Shown here piece after piece: positions 1-9,158 of a stretch of 21,512 nucleotides of DNA (positions are counted from its first letter, which is position 1; every line of letters starts with the position of its first letter). The position numbers were made by a program, and so were the translations under genes. The notes beneath the pieces were generated by a model, which ran no database searches, was not told the origin of the DNA, and saw only the letters and a list, made by a program, of their open reading frames with translations. Source of the DNA: Eimeria necatrix (taxonomy: Eukaryota; Apicomplexa; Conoidasida; Eucoccidiorida; Eimeriidae); NCBI RefSeq assembly GCF_000499385.1, contig NW_013654462.1, forward strand, positions 1-21,512, in the 5' to 3' direction.

Positions 1-213
1 TTTAGGGGAGGGTTTGGGGGTTTACGGGAGGTTTTGGGGGTTTAGGGGAGGTTTTGGGGGTTTAGGGGAGGGTTTGGGGGTTTACGGGAGGGTTTGGGGG
101 TTTGGGGGAGGGTTTGAGGGTTTAGGGGAGGGTTTGAGGGTTTAGGGGAGGGTTTGAGGGCTTAGGGGAGGGTTTGGGGGTTTAAAGGAGGTTTTGGGGG
201 TTTGGGAGTTTGC
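1..213. repeat. 20-bp telomere-like tandem repeat
   Basis: About ten tandem copies of a 20-bp unit close to TTTAGGGGAGGGTTTGGGGG, with point variants (TTTACGGG, TTTGAGGG, TTTAAAGG). It is a degenerate relative of the TTTAGGG telomere repeat used by coccidians. One strand is G-rich and could form G-quadruplexes. By analogy with the introns seen elsewhere in the window it probably lies in an intron of the left-hand + strand gene, but that is inference. Confidence 0.85.
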
Positions 214-225
214 TGCTGGTGTTTT

Positions 226-231
226 GGGGGT

Positions 232-281
<50 letters not shown>

Positions 282-487
282 CTTGTGCTGCAGTTGTTGT
301 TAATGCTGCTGCTGTCGTTTTTGCTGCTGCTGCCCTTCTGATCCCAGCTGTTGATGCTGTTGTTCTATTTGTTCCTGCTGCTGCTGCTGCTGTTCGTGCT
401 GCTGCTGCTGCTGCTGCTCTTCATGCTGCTGCTGCTGCTGCTGCTGCTCATGCTGCTGCTGCTGCTGCTGCTGTTTGTTGTTTGCAG
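226..487 (+). repeat. CTG tract leading into a splice acceptor
   Basis: Nearly pure (CTG)n with short interruptions, ending in TTTGTTGTTTGCAG. The arrangement CTG tract, short T-rich stretch, CAG matches the 3' ends of introns in the peptidase gene, so this is probably the 3' part of a + strand intron. The poly-Cys, poly-Ala and poly-Leu frames read from it are repeat artefacts. Confidence 0.6.
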
Positions 488-548
488 GGCCAATGACGTA
501 TTTGTAGAAGCAAAAAGACTCCGGGACGGCGCCGACTTCGCAAAAAGG
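488..548 (+). CDS. Candidate internal exon of unknown + strand gene
   Basis: A short non-repetitive island that is open in only one + frame, reading GRANDVFVEAKRLRDGADFAK plus R. It is preceded by a good acceptor (TTTGTTGTTTGCAG) and followed by AGG|GTTTTC and a GGGTTTTTGAGGG array, the same layout as peptidase intron 2, which starts AGG|GTTTAG. The residues look like an amphipathic helix. I do not recognise the family. The opposite strand is also open over part of the island, so strand is inferred from the splice context. The rest of the gene lies left of the window or in the next candidate exon. Confidence 0.4.
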
Positions 549-668
549 GTTTTCGAGGGTTTTTGAGGGTTTTTGAGGGTTTTTTGAGGGTTTTTTGAGG
601 GTTTTTGAGGGTTTTTTGAGGGTTTTTGAGGGTTTTTTGAGGGTTTTTTGAGGGTTTTTGAGGGTTTT
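549..668 (+). repeat. GAGGGTTTTT(T) tandem array
   Basis: About ten copies of an 11-12 bp unit, GAGGGTTTTT or GAGGGTTTTTT, a variant of the TTTAGGG-like repeats. It directly follows the candidate donor AGG|GTTTTC, so it probably forms the 5' part of an intron. Confidence 0.8.
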
Positions 669-716
669 AAATCATCGCACTGACCTGAAGAAAACAAATT
701 AAAAAAAACTTTTCAG

Positions 717-956
717 TCGACGCATTTTAAGGACATTAAAGGGCCCCTTCCCACACACACGGGAGCTCCTGCACAGGGGGCCCCCGGGGGGGCCCCCATG
801 GGGGGCCCCCCATGGGGGCCCCCATGGGGGGCCCCCTGGGGGCCCTCTGGGGGGCCCCCCGGGGGGCCCCCCATTTTCACAAGACCCCAAAATAAGGGGA
901 GAAGTCCCCCGAGCTGCTCTTTTCAAGAAAGGCGGGGACAGGGGGGCCCCTTTTAA
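717..956 (+). CDS. Candidate terminal exon of the left + strand gene
   Basis: It follows a plausible acceptor (AAAAACTTTTCAG). Phase 0 fits the end of the 488-548 exon and reads STHFKDIKGPLPTHTGAPAQ, then a Gly/Pro/Ala/Trp-rich stretch encoded by GGGGCC repeats, to a TAA at 954-956 (79 residues). A second frame through the same DNA stays open to about 1144, so the reading is not unique. The protein is unrecognised, and the repeat part is compositionally uninformative. Confidence 0.25.
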   Translation, partial: STHFKDIKGPLPTHTGAPAQGAPGGAPMGGPPWGPPWGAPWGPSGGPPGGPPIFTRPQNKGRSPPSCSFQERRGQGGPF

Positions 957-1230
957 CTGCTTTAGACTTTTTGGCGAGAACGCGGGCCAGAAGACCCAAA
1001 AAAGGGCCCAGTGGGGGGCCCCCAGGGGGGCCCCCAGGGGCCCCCAAGGGGGTATGGCCCCCGCGGGAGAGGGGGCCCCCCAAGGGGCCCCGTCTGAACC
1101 CTTTAGGGGGCCCCGGGGGCCCCCCAGGGGCCCCCTTTGCTTCTGACTGCTGTTAGAACTTTTGGTACTTCAACTAACTCGCTAGAGAGGCTGCGGGGGG
1201 CCCCCGGGGCCTCTCCCGGGGGCCCCCGTT
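776..1230. repeat. GGGGCCCC palindromic repeat blocks
   Basis: Clusters of GGGGGGCCCCC-type self-complementary units at about 776-875, 1010-1140 and 1192-1228. Because the unit is its own reverse complement, both strands read as Gly/Pro/Ala/Arg repeats in most frames. This explains the several overlapping open frames on both strands here. Confidence 0.85.
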
Positions 1231-1287
1231 TGTCAGATTTAAGGGAAATAACAAAAGGACTGTAAGCAGCTGCTGCTGCAGCAGCTA

Positions 1288-1325
<38 letters not shown>

Positions 1326-1450
1326 CAAAGCTGCTGCTAGTCTCCCCTAATAATAGGCAAAATGAGTCAAAAGGGCCCCTCGGGCTGACGCTCGGGGGGC
1401 CCCCCGGAGCCCTTCGGGTCCCTCGAGGAGACAGGCTCGCACACGATTGT
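1231..1450. repeat. Short CTG tract and unassigned DNA
   Basis: Contains a CTG run at about 1268-1325 (17-19 copies with interruptions) flanked by non-repetitive DNA, with another GGGGCC patch at about 1375-1410. I find no convincing exon on either strand. Confidence 0.5.
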
Positions 1451-1670
1451 TTAGCTAGCCAGCTAGCTAGCTAGCCAGCTAGCTAGCTAGCTAGCTGAAT
1501 AGCTAGTTAGAGAGCTAGATAGCTGGCCGGTTAGCTAGCCAGTTAGCTAGCTTACTGGCCAGCTAGCCAGCTAGCCAACGGCCGGCCCAACTAGCAATGT
1601 AGCTCGCTCGCTAGCTAGCTAGCTAGCCACTTAGCTAGCTAGCTAGCTGGCTAGCTGGCTAGCACAACTC
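1451..1670. repeat. TAGC tetranucleotide array
   Basis: Tandem and near-tandem CTAG/TAGC units. The repeat is palindromic at the CTAG and AGCT level. The same satellite fills peptidase introns 9 and 10 and an intron of the third gene, so this block may be intronic or intergenic. No coding signal is visible. Confidence 0.85.
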
Positions 1671-1830
1671 TAAGTGCCTCTTTAGGGGCGGCTAGCCCGC
1701 AATAGCCACCGACACTAATAGCAGCAGCGGCTGCAGCAGCAGCAGCAGCAGCGGCGATTGCTGCTGCTGCTGCTGCTGGGGTCGGTTACGCGCACTCAAA
1801 AAACAAAATGCCGAAAGCTGCGTGCTGCTG

Positions 1831-1967
1831 CTACTGCTGCTGCTGCTGCTTTTGCTGCTGCTGCCGTTGCTGCTGCTGCTGCAGCCTGCAGCTGCTGCTG
1901 CCAGGCCTCGAAATTGACCATTGTGCGGAGGCCCATAACAAAGCAGCCGCCACGGCTGCCGCTACCA
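1831..1967 (-). CDS. Possible last exon of the ZIP transporter gene
   Basis: On the - strand, a CTG tract ends in CTGCAG at 1968-1973. The next bases continue the reading frame left by the exon at 2914-2827 (phase 1) and encode VVAAAVAALLWASAQWSISR, a possible membrane segment, then a Gln-rich tail to TAG at 1833-1831. The classical ZIP TM7 and TM8 residues (for example a GTFLY-like stretch) are not evident, so either further exons lie between or this end is wrong. A frame near 2095-2040 (YSSLLSLLALRIHLYLI) is another hydrophobic candidate, but its phase does not match. Confidence 0.28.
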
Positions 1968-1969
1968 CT

Positions 1970-2029
<60 letters not shown>

Positions 2030-2048
2030 GCAGCAGCAGATCAGATAC
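1968..2048. repeat. CAG/CTG tract with CAA interruptions
   Basis: (CAG)n on the + strand with CAA interruptions, read as CTG/TTG on the - strand. It sits just before the candidate - strand acceptor at 1968-1973. Confidence 0.8.
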
Positions 2049-2092
2049 AGATGAATGCGCAGCGCAAGGAGACTCAGTAAGCTCGAGTAAAA

Positions 2093-2120
2093 CTTAGGGT
2101 TTAGGGTTTAGGGTTTAGGG
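2093..2120. repeat. Interstitial TTTAGGG array
   Basis: About four copies of TTTAGGG (CCCTAAA on the - strand). It lies inside the presumed last intron of the ZIP gene. Confidence 0.9.
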
Positions 2121-2820
2121 AGAAGAGATAAAAAGGAATAAACAGAAAGATGTACAAAGAAATAAAAAAGGAAAAATGAAATAAATAAAAAAGAAGAATA
2201 AAAAGGAAAAAGCCAACGGAGCTTTTGAAAGATAAAAAATTTAAGAAGACAAAAAATGGAAAAAAAAGAAAGAAAAAGAAATAAAAAGAAAATTAAAAGA
2301 AGCAAAATTAAAAAGGATAGGAATAAAACAAGAAGTAAAAAAAGAAAATAAAAAAGAAATAAACAAAGAATTAAAAAAGAAGATTAAAAAGAGATTAAAA
2401 AGAGAATTAAAAAGGAGATAAAGAGAGATTAAAAAGAAAATAAAAAGAAAATAAAAAGAAAATAAAAAGGGACAAAAAGGAGATTAAAAAAGGAAATAAA
2501 AATAAAACAAAAAGAGACAAAAAGGAAATTAAAAAGAAAATAAAAAGAAACAAAAGGGGAGAACAAAAGAAACAAAAAAGAGACAAGAAAGTTTGAAAAA
2601 GGGAATTAAAAAAGACAAAAAGAGACCAAAAAGGGGACAAAAAAAGACGAAAAGAGATCCAAAAAAAGACAAAAAGAAACAAAAAAAGCAGAAAAGAAGA
2701 CAAAACAGGAGACAAAGAAAAGAAAAGGAAAGAGACACAAAAGGAGAGAAAAAGAGTCCAAAAAGGAGACAAAAAAACAAAAAAAGAAATAAAAAAAATA
2801 AAAAAAAAGAAATTAAAAAC
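2121..2820. repeat. A-rich low-complexity block (GAAATAAAAAG-like)
   Basis: About 700 bp of AAAAAG, AAATAA and AGACAAAAAG units, pyrimidine-rich on the - strand. It directly follows the ZIP donor GAG|GTGAGT read on the - strand and probably belongs to that gene's intron. The Phe/Leu-rich - strand frames and the Lys-rich + strand frame here reflect composition only. Confidence 0.75.
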
Positions 2821-2826
2821 ACTCAC

Positions 2827-2948
2827 CTCCCTCCGCTATAAACGCGCCCACGAGAACTCCCAAAGGAGTCGCAGCAACAAAAGCGCTGAGGCTTGTCAGC
2901 AGCAGCCAGCGGGGCTGCAGCAGCAAAGCAACGCAGCAGCAGCACACT

Positions 2949-2983
<35 letters not shown>

Positions 2984-3673
2984 GCTGCTGCTGCTTTTCG
3001 CAGCTGCCCAGCGGCGGCAGCAGCAACTCTCGGCAGCAGCGGGAACGCCCGGCAGCAGCAGCAGCAATCCTCAGCAGCAGCAGCAGCTCCAGCCCGCAGC
3101 AGCAGCAGCAATCCGCAGCAGCAGCAGCAATCCGCAGCAGCAGCAGCAATCCGCAGCAGCAGCAGCTGCTGCTGCACTTCGACGCCAAACAGCAGCCACC
3201 GCCACACAACTACATCCTCGTCGTAGCTAGGGTTTAGGGTTTAGGGTTTTGCAGCACGGCTAGGGTTTAGGGTTTTGCAGCACGGCTAGGGTTTAGGGTT
3301 TAGCAGCAGGGCTAGGGTTTAGGGTTTAGCAGCATGGCTAGGGTTTAGGGTTTAGGGTTTAGGGCGTCCCGGGAGTCCGCAGTGTCGGAAAAAAGCCGCA
3401 AATGGGCGGAAAAAGGCGAAACGAGCGGCAAAAAAGGCGGAAAAGAAGAAAAAAAGAAAATAAACAAAAATAAATAAAAAAATGAACAAAAAAAAGAATT
3501 ATTTGATCAAAAAAACGAAAAAAAAGACCAAAAAAGTCCTTTTTGGACCCACCGGCCGCGCCTTCAAAAACGCAGAGCCCAGCGCCACCGCCTCCGCGCC
3601 CTTGTGGCCCATTATGGCCAACGCAGTCACCCACACATCTGCTGCAGTTCGCGTCATTCCCACAACCACCGCT

Positions 3674-3718
<45 letters not shown>

Positions 3719-3838
3719 GCAGCAGCAGCAGCAGGAGCGGCAGCAGCGGCAGCAGTGCGGGGAGGGGGAGGGGGGGAGCAGCAGCAGGCGCAGCAGGAGC
3801 AGCAGGAGAGGCGGAAAGCGGCGCAGGCAGCAGCAGGG

Positions 3839-3881
<43 letters not shown>

Positions 3882-4442
3882 AACAAAGAGGAAATGGGAA
3901 ATTAAAAATAAATGGGGAAATAAACAAGAAATAAAAAGTAATAATGAAGAAATAAAAAGACGGAAAGAAAGAAAGAAATAGATAAAAGAAAATAAAAATA
4001 AAAATACAAAAAGTGGCAAAAAACAAAAAAAAATTAAAAAGCAATAAAAGGAAAAAGAAATTGAAAGAAATTAAAGGATGAAAAGAAATAAAAAAGAAAT
4101 AAAAAATAAAAATAAATAAAAGGAAATAAAAATAAATAAAATGAAATAAAAGAAAATAAAAAGAAATAAAAGATAAAAGGAGACAAAGAGAGGGAAAAAG
4201 AGAAACAGAAAAAATATAAAAAAGGAAACATGAGGAGAGACAAAAAGAGACGAAAGGAGACATTTTGGCATGCTGTAGGAGCTGCAGCAGCAGCAGCAGC
4301 AGCAGCTGCTGCTGCTGCTGCAGCTGCTGCTGCTGCTGCAGCAGCTGCAGGAAAGAGACAAAGCAGCAGAGGAGACGAAGCAGCAAAAGAGAAGTCAGCC
4401 ACAAGAGCAAAGCCAAACAACGAGAAAATCCACCGGCTCTTT

Positions 4443-4476
<34 letters not shown>

Positions 4477-4771
4477 AGTGCAGCAGCAGCAGCTGTCTGC
4501 ATACTACAGCCGCACCCTCAAGAAAAGCATGGGCCCCCAAAGCGGCAGCCAAAGGAATCTGAGAGCCTCCTCTTGCTGCTGCATGCGGGTGCTGCTGCTG
4601 CTGCTGCTGCTCGTGCTGCTGCTGCTGCTGCAGCTTGTGCAGCAAACGCGCCTCATCAGAACAGCTGTGGTCTGCAGCAGCAACACCCCCGCAGCAGCAG
4701 CAGCAGCAGCAGTCTTTACTCGCATACTCAAATACCTACGTCATACCCCCTGACAGCAACGAATGTTTGCT

Positions 4772-4811
<40 letters not shown>

Positions 4812-4880
4812 ACTGTGGTGTGGGGCCGGCCCCGCAGCAAAGCTGTCCCCGCCTGACGCACGATTGTCTCCTCCCTGAAG

Positions 4881-4916
<36 letters not shown>

Positions 4917-4992
4917 AGTCCTAAGTGTCCCTTTGGGCCCTTAGGAAGCAGCAAGAATGCAGCAGCCGAGCAGCACAGCCAACACCACCCCT

Positions 4993-5041
<49 letters not shown>

Positions 5042-5428
5042 GTCCTTGCCTGGCAGTTGTCCCCTGTGAGGCCGCAGTGCACCCGCAGCTCCGAAGTGGG
5101 CGAATGCGAAAGAGAGCAGCAGGGTTTTGCTGCGCTGCTGCAGACGTTGCCTTTGCAGCAGCTGCTGCTGCTGCTGCAGCCGCCCTGTGCTGCAGCAGCA
5201 GCAGCAGCAGCAGCAGCACCTGGAGAGGCGCAGCCAGCGTCACACGGCGACGCGCGGCCGCTGCTGCTGTTGCTGCTTCTCCGGTCTCTCTCTTGCGCAG
5301 GTGCCACAGCCGAGCCTTTCCGTGCTGCTGCTGCTGCTGCTGCAGCAGCAGCAGCAGCAGCAGCAGGCACGCCGCCCTTGGCTAGCAGCTGCTGCTGCGA
5401 GGCGCCGCCGTCGCTGCCCACCCCCGAC

Positions 5429-5473
<45 letters not shown>

Positions 5474-5604
5474 CGCTGCGAACAGCCCAGGTCCTGCTCG
5501 TTTGCTGCAGTGTGGGCCTCCACGCAGTCATCACATTCTGGGCAATAAGCTGCTTCGCTGCAGGCCCCGTGCTGCTGCGCATGCAGGTGGGCTTGGTGCG
5601 GCAG

Positions 5605-5643
<39 letters not shown>

Positions 5644-5698
5644 GCTCCCGGCCACTGAGCTCGTGTCCGAGACCGACTCTCTCTCGTGCGTGCCATCT

Positions 5699-5732
<34 letters not shown>

Positions 5733-6145
5733 AGGACTCGCGGCAGCCCAGCATTATCACCCGTTGCAGCAGCACGGAACGTCGGCAGCAGCACTGCAGC
5801 AGCAGCATTGCAGCAGCAGCACTGCAGCAGCAGCATTGCAGCAGCAGCACTGCAGCAGCAGCACTGCAGCAGCAGCACTGCAGCAGCAGCAGTGCAGCAG
5901 CAGCACTGCAGCAGCAGCAGCAGTGCAGCAGCAGCAGCAGCAGCAGCAGCTGACGGGAGTGGGAGTGTCCGCAGAGCTGCTCGAGCAGCAGCATCAAGGC
6001 GAAGCCAGCAGCAGCAAAGACATAAGCAGCATTATAGCTGTGTTGGTGGTTCCCGTGGCTGAGGTGTAGAGACACCCCAGCAGCTTCCAGCTGCTCCACA
6101 GCTTCCGGCAGCAGGTGCAGCAGCCCCAAACCCAGAAACGCGCCT

Positions 6146-6196
<51 letters not shown>

Positions 6197-6381
6197 GCCG
6201 TTCGGACAGGGGGCAGTGCTGTTGGCTACAGGCAGCAGCAGCAGCCCTTCGAACTGGGCGCCAAGCTATTGGCTACAGGCAGCAGCAGCAGCAGCAGCAG
6301 CAGCAGCGGCAGCAGCAGCAGCAGCAGCGACAGTCGCTGCCTGCGTCAGGTGAGAGCCGCTTGAGGCCCAACGTGTCACCC

Positions 6382-6422
<41 letters not shown>

Positions 6423-6489
6423 GCGCACCGCATGCGAAGCAGTTGAGGAAAACCAGCATAGCCTGGACGCAGGAGCGCTTGCGTCTGCG

Positions 6490-6529
<40 letters not shown>

Positions 6530-6705
6530 CTGGGGTCTCCAGGCCTCAGGGGGGCCCCCAGGGGCCCCTCCGAGTTTGCTGCTGCTTTGCCATTAAGGTA
6601 AAAAGGAAAAGCAGCACCAGCAGCAGAAATTGCTGCTAGAATGGCAACAGCAAGAAGTTTTGAGGCCCAAAGAGGGAGGCCCTGGGGCCCCTCATCTCCC
6701 AGGTT

Positions 6706-6739
<34 letters not shown>

Positions 6740-6882
6740 AGCAGCAGCTGCTGCAGCTCCTCATAGCTGTCCGCCGCGTGCGAGGGGGCTGCAAACACGC
6801 CCAGGGGCAAACCTGCTGCTGCTGCTGCTGCAGCAGCAGCAGCTGCTGCTGCTGCTGCTGCTGCGCCCGCCCTTGGTACCAT
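2827..6882 (-). CDS. ZIP-family (SLC39-type) metal transporter, 3' end unresolved
   Basis: Membrane carrier expected to move zinc or iron into the cytosol. Exons on the - strand with matching phases: 6882-6429 (ATG at 6882, poly-Ala then poly-Gln, TM1 LWASKLLAVAILAAISAAG from residue 71, Arg-rich loop, start of TM2); 6143-5955 (GAFLGLGLLHLLPEA, the ZIP TM2 signature, and TM3 near residues 188-208 ending in Glu206); 5696-about 5050 (His/Cys/Ser/Ala-rich loop); 4558-4516 (TM4, IPLAAALGAHAFLE); 3671-3553 (TM5, ALAIMGHKGAEAVALG); 2914-2827 (TM6, AFVAATPLGVLVG). The join 6429/6143 gives NCFACGAFLGLGLLHLLPEA, as in the family. The spacing from the TM4 Glu to the TM5 HKG matches human ZIP1 as I recall it. 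The TM4 segment looks short at its N-side, so a small exon between 5050 and 4558 may be missing. TM7 and TM8 were not located. Family confidence is high, exon-level confidence moderate. Confidence 0.85.
2915..3552 (-). other. ZIP intron with CAG, telomere-like and A-rich repeats
   Basis: Lies between CCG|GTGGGT (donor read at 3552) and CTGCTGCAG (acceptor at 2915), both phase 0. It carries an A-rich block (about 3390-3540), a telomere-type composite repeat (3227-3364) and dense CAG/CTG (2930-3175). The dense poly-Ser, poly-Ala and poly-Gln frames on both strands here are repeat artefacts. Confidence 0.6.
3227..3364. repeat. 26-bp composite telomere/GCAGCA repeat
   Basis: Four copies at a 26-bp period (starts 3251, 3277, 3303, 3329) of a unit close to GCAGCAYGGCTAGGGTTTAG plus GGTTTW. 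It is flanked by plain TTTAGGG copies. The unit joins a CAG-like triplet piece to two telomere repeats. Confidence 0.85.
3672..4515 (-). other. ZIP intron between TM4 and TM5 exons
   Basis: Runs from GAGG|GTGCGG (read at 4515) to CTGCTGCAG (3672). It contains (CAG)n at 3672-3875, an A-rich GAAATAAAAA block (about 3893-4262), CAG/CTG at 4280-4350, and a CTG tract at 4444-4480. A short non-repetitive island at about 4350-4440 reads plausibly on either strand (for example KKSRWIFSLFGFALVADFSF on the - strand). No splice model includes it, so I leave it unassigned. Confidence 0.5.
4559..5049 (-). other. Unresolved part of the ZIP gene, CAG-rich
   Basis: Between the end of the loop exon and the TM4 exon. 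It contains CAG tracts at about 4690-4715, 4772-4810, 4883-4912 and 4998-5040, with short non-repetitive islands. One island near 4815-4873 reads REETIVRQAGTALLRG on the - strand and another near 4640-4672 reads TTAVLMRR. Either could be a small exon supplying the missing N-side of TM4. I could not decide between them. Confidence 0.35.
5697..5954 (-). other. ZIP intron made almost only of CAG/CTG
   Basis: On the - strand it starts C|GTCAGCTGCTG and ends CTGCTGCAG, 258 nt. The body is CTG, with interspersed GCAGTGCAGC/GCATTGCAGC variants. It has no stop in the exon frame and is a multiple of three, so the flanking exons appear fused in one open frame. Removing it joins GHSHS to HGTHERES and restores a continuous His-rich loop, which supports splicing. 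Confidence 0.6.
6144..6428 (-). other. ZIP intron 1, CAG-rich
   Basis: On the - strand it starts TGCG|GTGCGC and ends in a CTG tract plus CTGCAG. Phase 1 on both sides gives the conserved TM2 join NCFACG/AFLG. It is filled by CAG tracts (about 6145-6195, 6285-6330, 6382-6420). Confidence 0.7.
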
Positions 6883-7153
6883 TGCCCCACTGCGTGCACT
6901 CGCCCATGTGCGCCTGGATTTTGCTGCAGCTGCGCTGCTGCTGCTGCTGCTGCTGCTGCGCGCGTTGCTGCTGCTGCTGCTGAGAGCCCGCAGGGCGCGG
7001 TGGTGCAGCTGCTGCTGCAGCTGCTGCTGCTGCTGCTGCTGCGCGAACAGCAACGCCAATTGCTGCTAATTTCAGGTTTGCTGAAAGCCTATTAAAGGGC
7101 TGTGGGGGTAGGGGTGGAGAATGTGCCCTACGGGGGCCCCAAGCCCCAACCCC

Positions 7154-7204
<51 letters not shown>

Positions 7205-7510
7205 CGCGTTAGGGGGGATTCATAGCTAAGGCAGCAAAAAGAGAAAGCTGCAGTCTGGGCCAGAGCTAGTGTCTTTGGGAGAGTTCTAATACGGGCTATC
7301 GCTGCTGCTGCTGCTGGTGCTGGTGCTGCCGGTGCAGCTGCTGCTGCTGCTGCTGCTGCTGCTAGCCTCCCCGCTGCTCCTAATAAACAAAAAAATACAA
7401 AAAAAGAAAATTATTTAAACACAGTTTATAAATGGGAACAAAGAAGGCTGGAGAAGATGCGCTGTGTAGCTGTCAGGCGCTGCGATGTGGGGCTCGCTCA
7501 GCTAGCACGT

Positions 7511-7542
<32 letters not shown>

Positions 7543-7718
7543 TGCTGCTGCTGCTGCTGCTGCCGCAGCCCGTTGGCCTGCTCGTAGCCGATGCTGCTGC
7601 TGCTGCTCAACCTTGCTGTCTCAGCCTTCTTTTATACAAATTCGACTCAATAAAATTAAAATTGAATAAATTGAGTCTCATTTAACTTAATTTTTCTGTT
7701 TTTCTCTGCCGAAGAGCC

Positions 7719-7758
<40 letters not shown>

Positions 7759-7893
7759 GACTCTCCGGCCTCAACTTGAGGCCTGTGGCTCGCAGCAGCA
7801 GAGCCCCTGGGCTCTTTAGCTGCTTGACTTCGTTCTGCAGCTAGCTGCAGCTAGCTGTAGCTAGCTGCTTCTGGGGGAGCATGCGGCTCGCCT

Positions 7894-7929
<36 letters not shown>

Positions 7930-7964
7930 GTCCCTGTCCGGCGCGCCACCGCAGCAGCACGAAG
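6883..7964. promoter_or_regulatory. Divergent spacer between ZIP and M16 genes
   Basis: About 1.1 kb separates the two divergent start codons and must hold both 5' untranslated regions and promoters. It contains CTG/CAG tracts (6930-7045, 7155-7205, 7300-7365, 7508-7563, 7722-7757, 7895-7929), an AT-rich patch (7380-7440 and 7630-7700) and a short TAGC patch (7840-7867). No defined promoter motif could be recognised. Upstream untranslated exons cannot be excluded. Confidence 0.5.
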
Positions 7965-7997
7965 ATGCCGCAGCTGCTGCCTCGCCTTCGCTGCAGC

Positions 7998-8028
<31 letters not shown>

Positions 8029-9036
8029 ACTGCCTGGGCGCAGCAAATGGCGCAGCAGCGGGCCCGGGGCCCCCCAGCGAGGCGGGTGTGCTGATGGCCA
8101 CAGAAGACAGTGAGTTTTGAGGAGTTTTTTGTCTTTTTTTGTTCATTTTTTGTCTTTTTTTTGTCTTTTTTTTGCTGCTTTTTGTCTTCTTTTAGTCTCC
8201 CCTCCGTCTGCTCTTTGTTTGCCTTTTTTTCCGCTGCTGCAGCAGCTTTTTTGCTGCGTGGGTGCTGCGGGCTTCGGGTGTACGTACACCCCAGCAGCTT
8301 GCTGCAGTCGCTTTCCGCTCTTTTGCTGCTGCTGCTTCTTCACTTTTTAACCTCTCAGTGCATGCAAAGGCTCTTCAAATGAAAAGTTTGTTTTTAAATT
8401 AATTAAATGCTTCAAAATAAACCATTTAATTCATTCCCGCAGCAGCTAATTAGCCATCTACACACATATCTTGTCTGCCAAACATGTGTGGACTTGTATA
8501 TATTTGACTATATGTGTCTATATATATCTTTATATATGTACATTTAAATATATTTATTTGTTTATTTGTTTGCATTTATTTATAAATACATTTAGCACTT
8601 CATTTATCTACTTTTATGCAATTACACTTGTAAATATATCTGTTTAAATATATATACAAATAAATAAGAAAAGATACATATTTATATATACATATTTATA
8701 TGTGTCTATTAGTACTTATATAAGTCTATTTATTTATTTATTTATTTAAAAAATTAATTACTATTTATATATTCATATTTAAATGCATTTGCATGTAAAT
8801 ATTGCTGGATATAAATGGCAAACATGTTGCAGTATATTCCAAAAAAGAAAACATTTCAAGTAAATGCACTTCAAATAAATAAACTGCAATTAAATGCATT
8901 TAAATAAAATTAAAAATTCAAACATTAAATGCATTTAAATAAAATTAAAAATTCAAACATTAAAAACCAAACCAACAAACTTATTTCCAGCCACTGCATG
9001 CAAATAAAACGCACCTTTTTTCCCTTTGCATGCCGC

Positions 9037-9092
<56 letters not shown>

Positions 9093-9109
9093 GCGCCCTT
9101 AACCGCCGC

Positions 9110-9158
<49 letters not shown>

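Noticed and set aside
1..213. A true chromosome end or subtelomere
   Set aside because: TTTAGGG-type arrays occur inside many introns here and in both directions, so their presence does not mark a telomere.
194..566. Poly-Cys, poly-Ala and poly-Leu open frames in the first CTG tract
   Set aside because: All three frames of a CTG repeat stay open by composition; only the non-repetitive end (488-548) looks coding.
4921..6129. A single 402-residue - strand protein
   Set aside because: Its start contains the real TM2-TM3 exon, but the middle is a CTG/CAG intron with poly-Cys, poly-Leu and poly-Ala; splicing restores a sensible loop.
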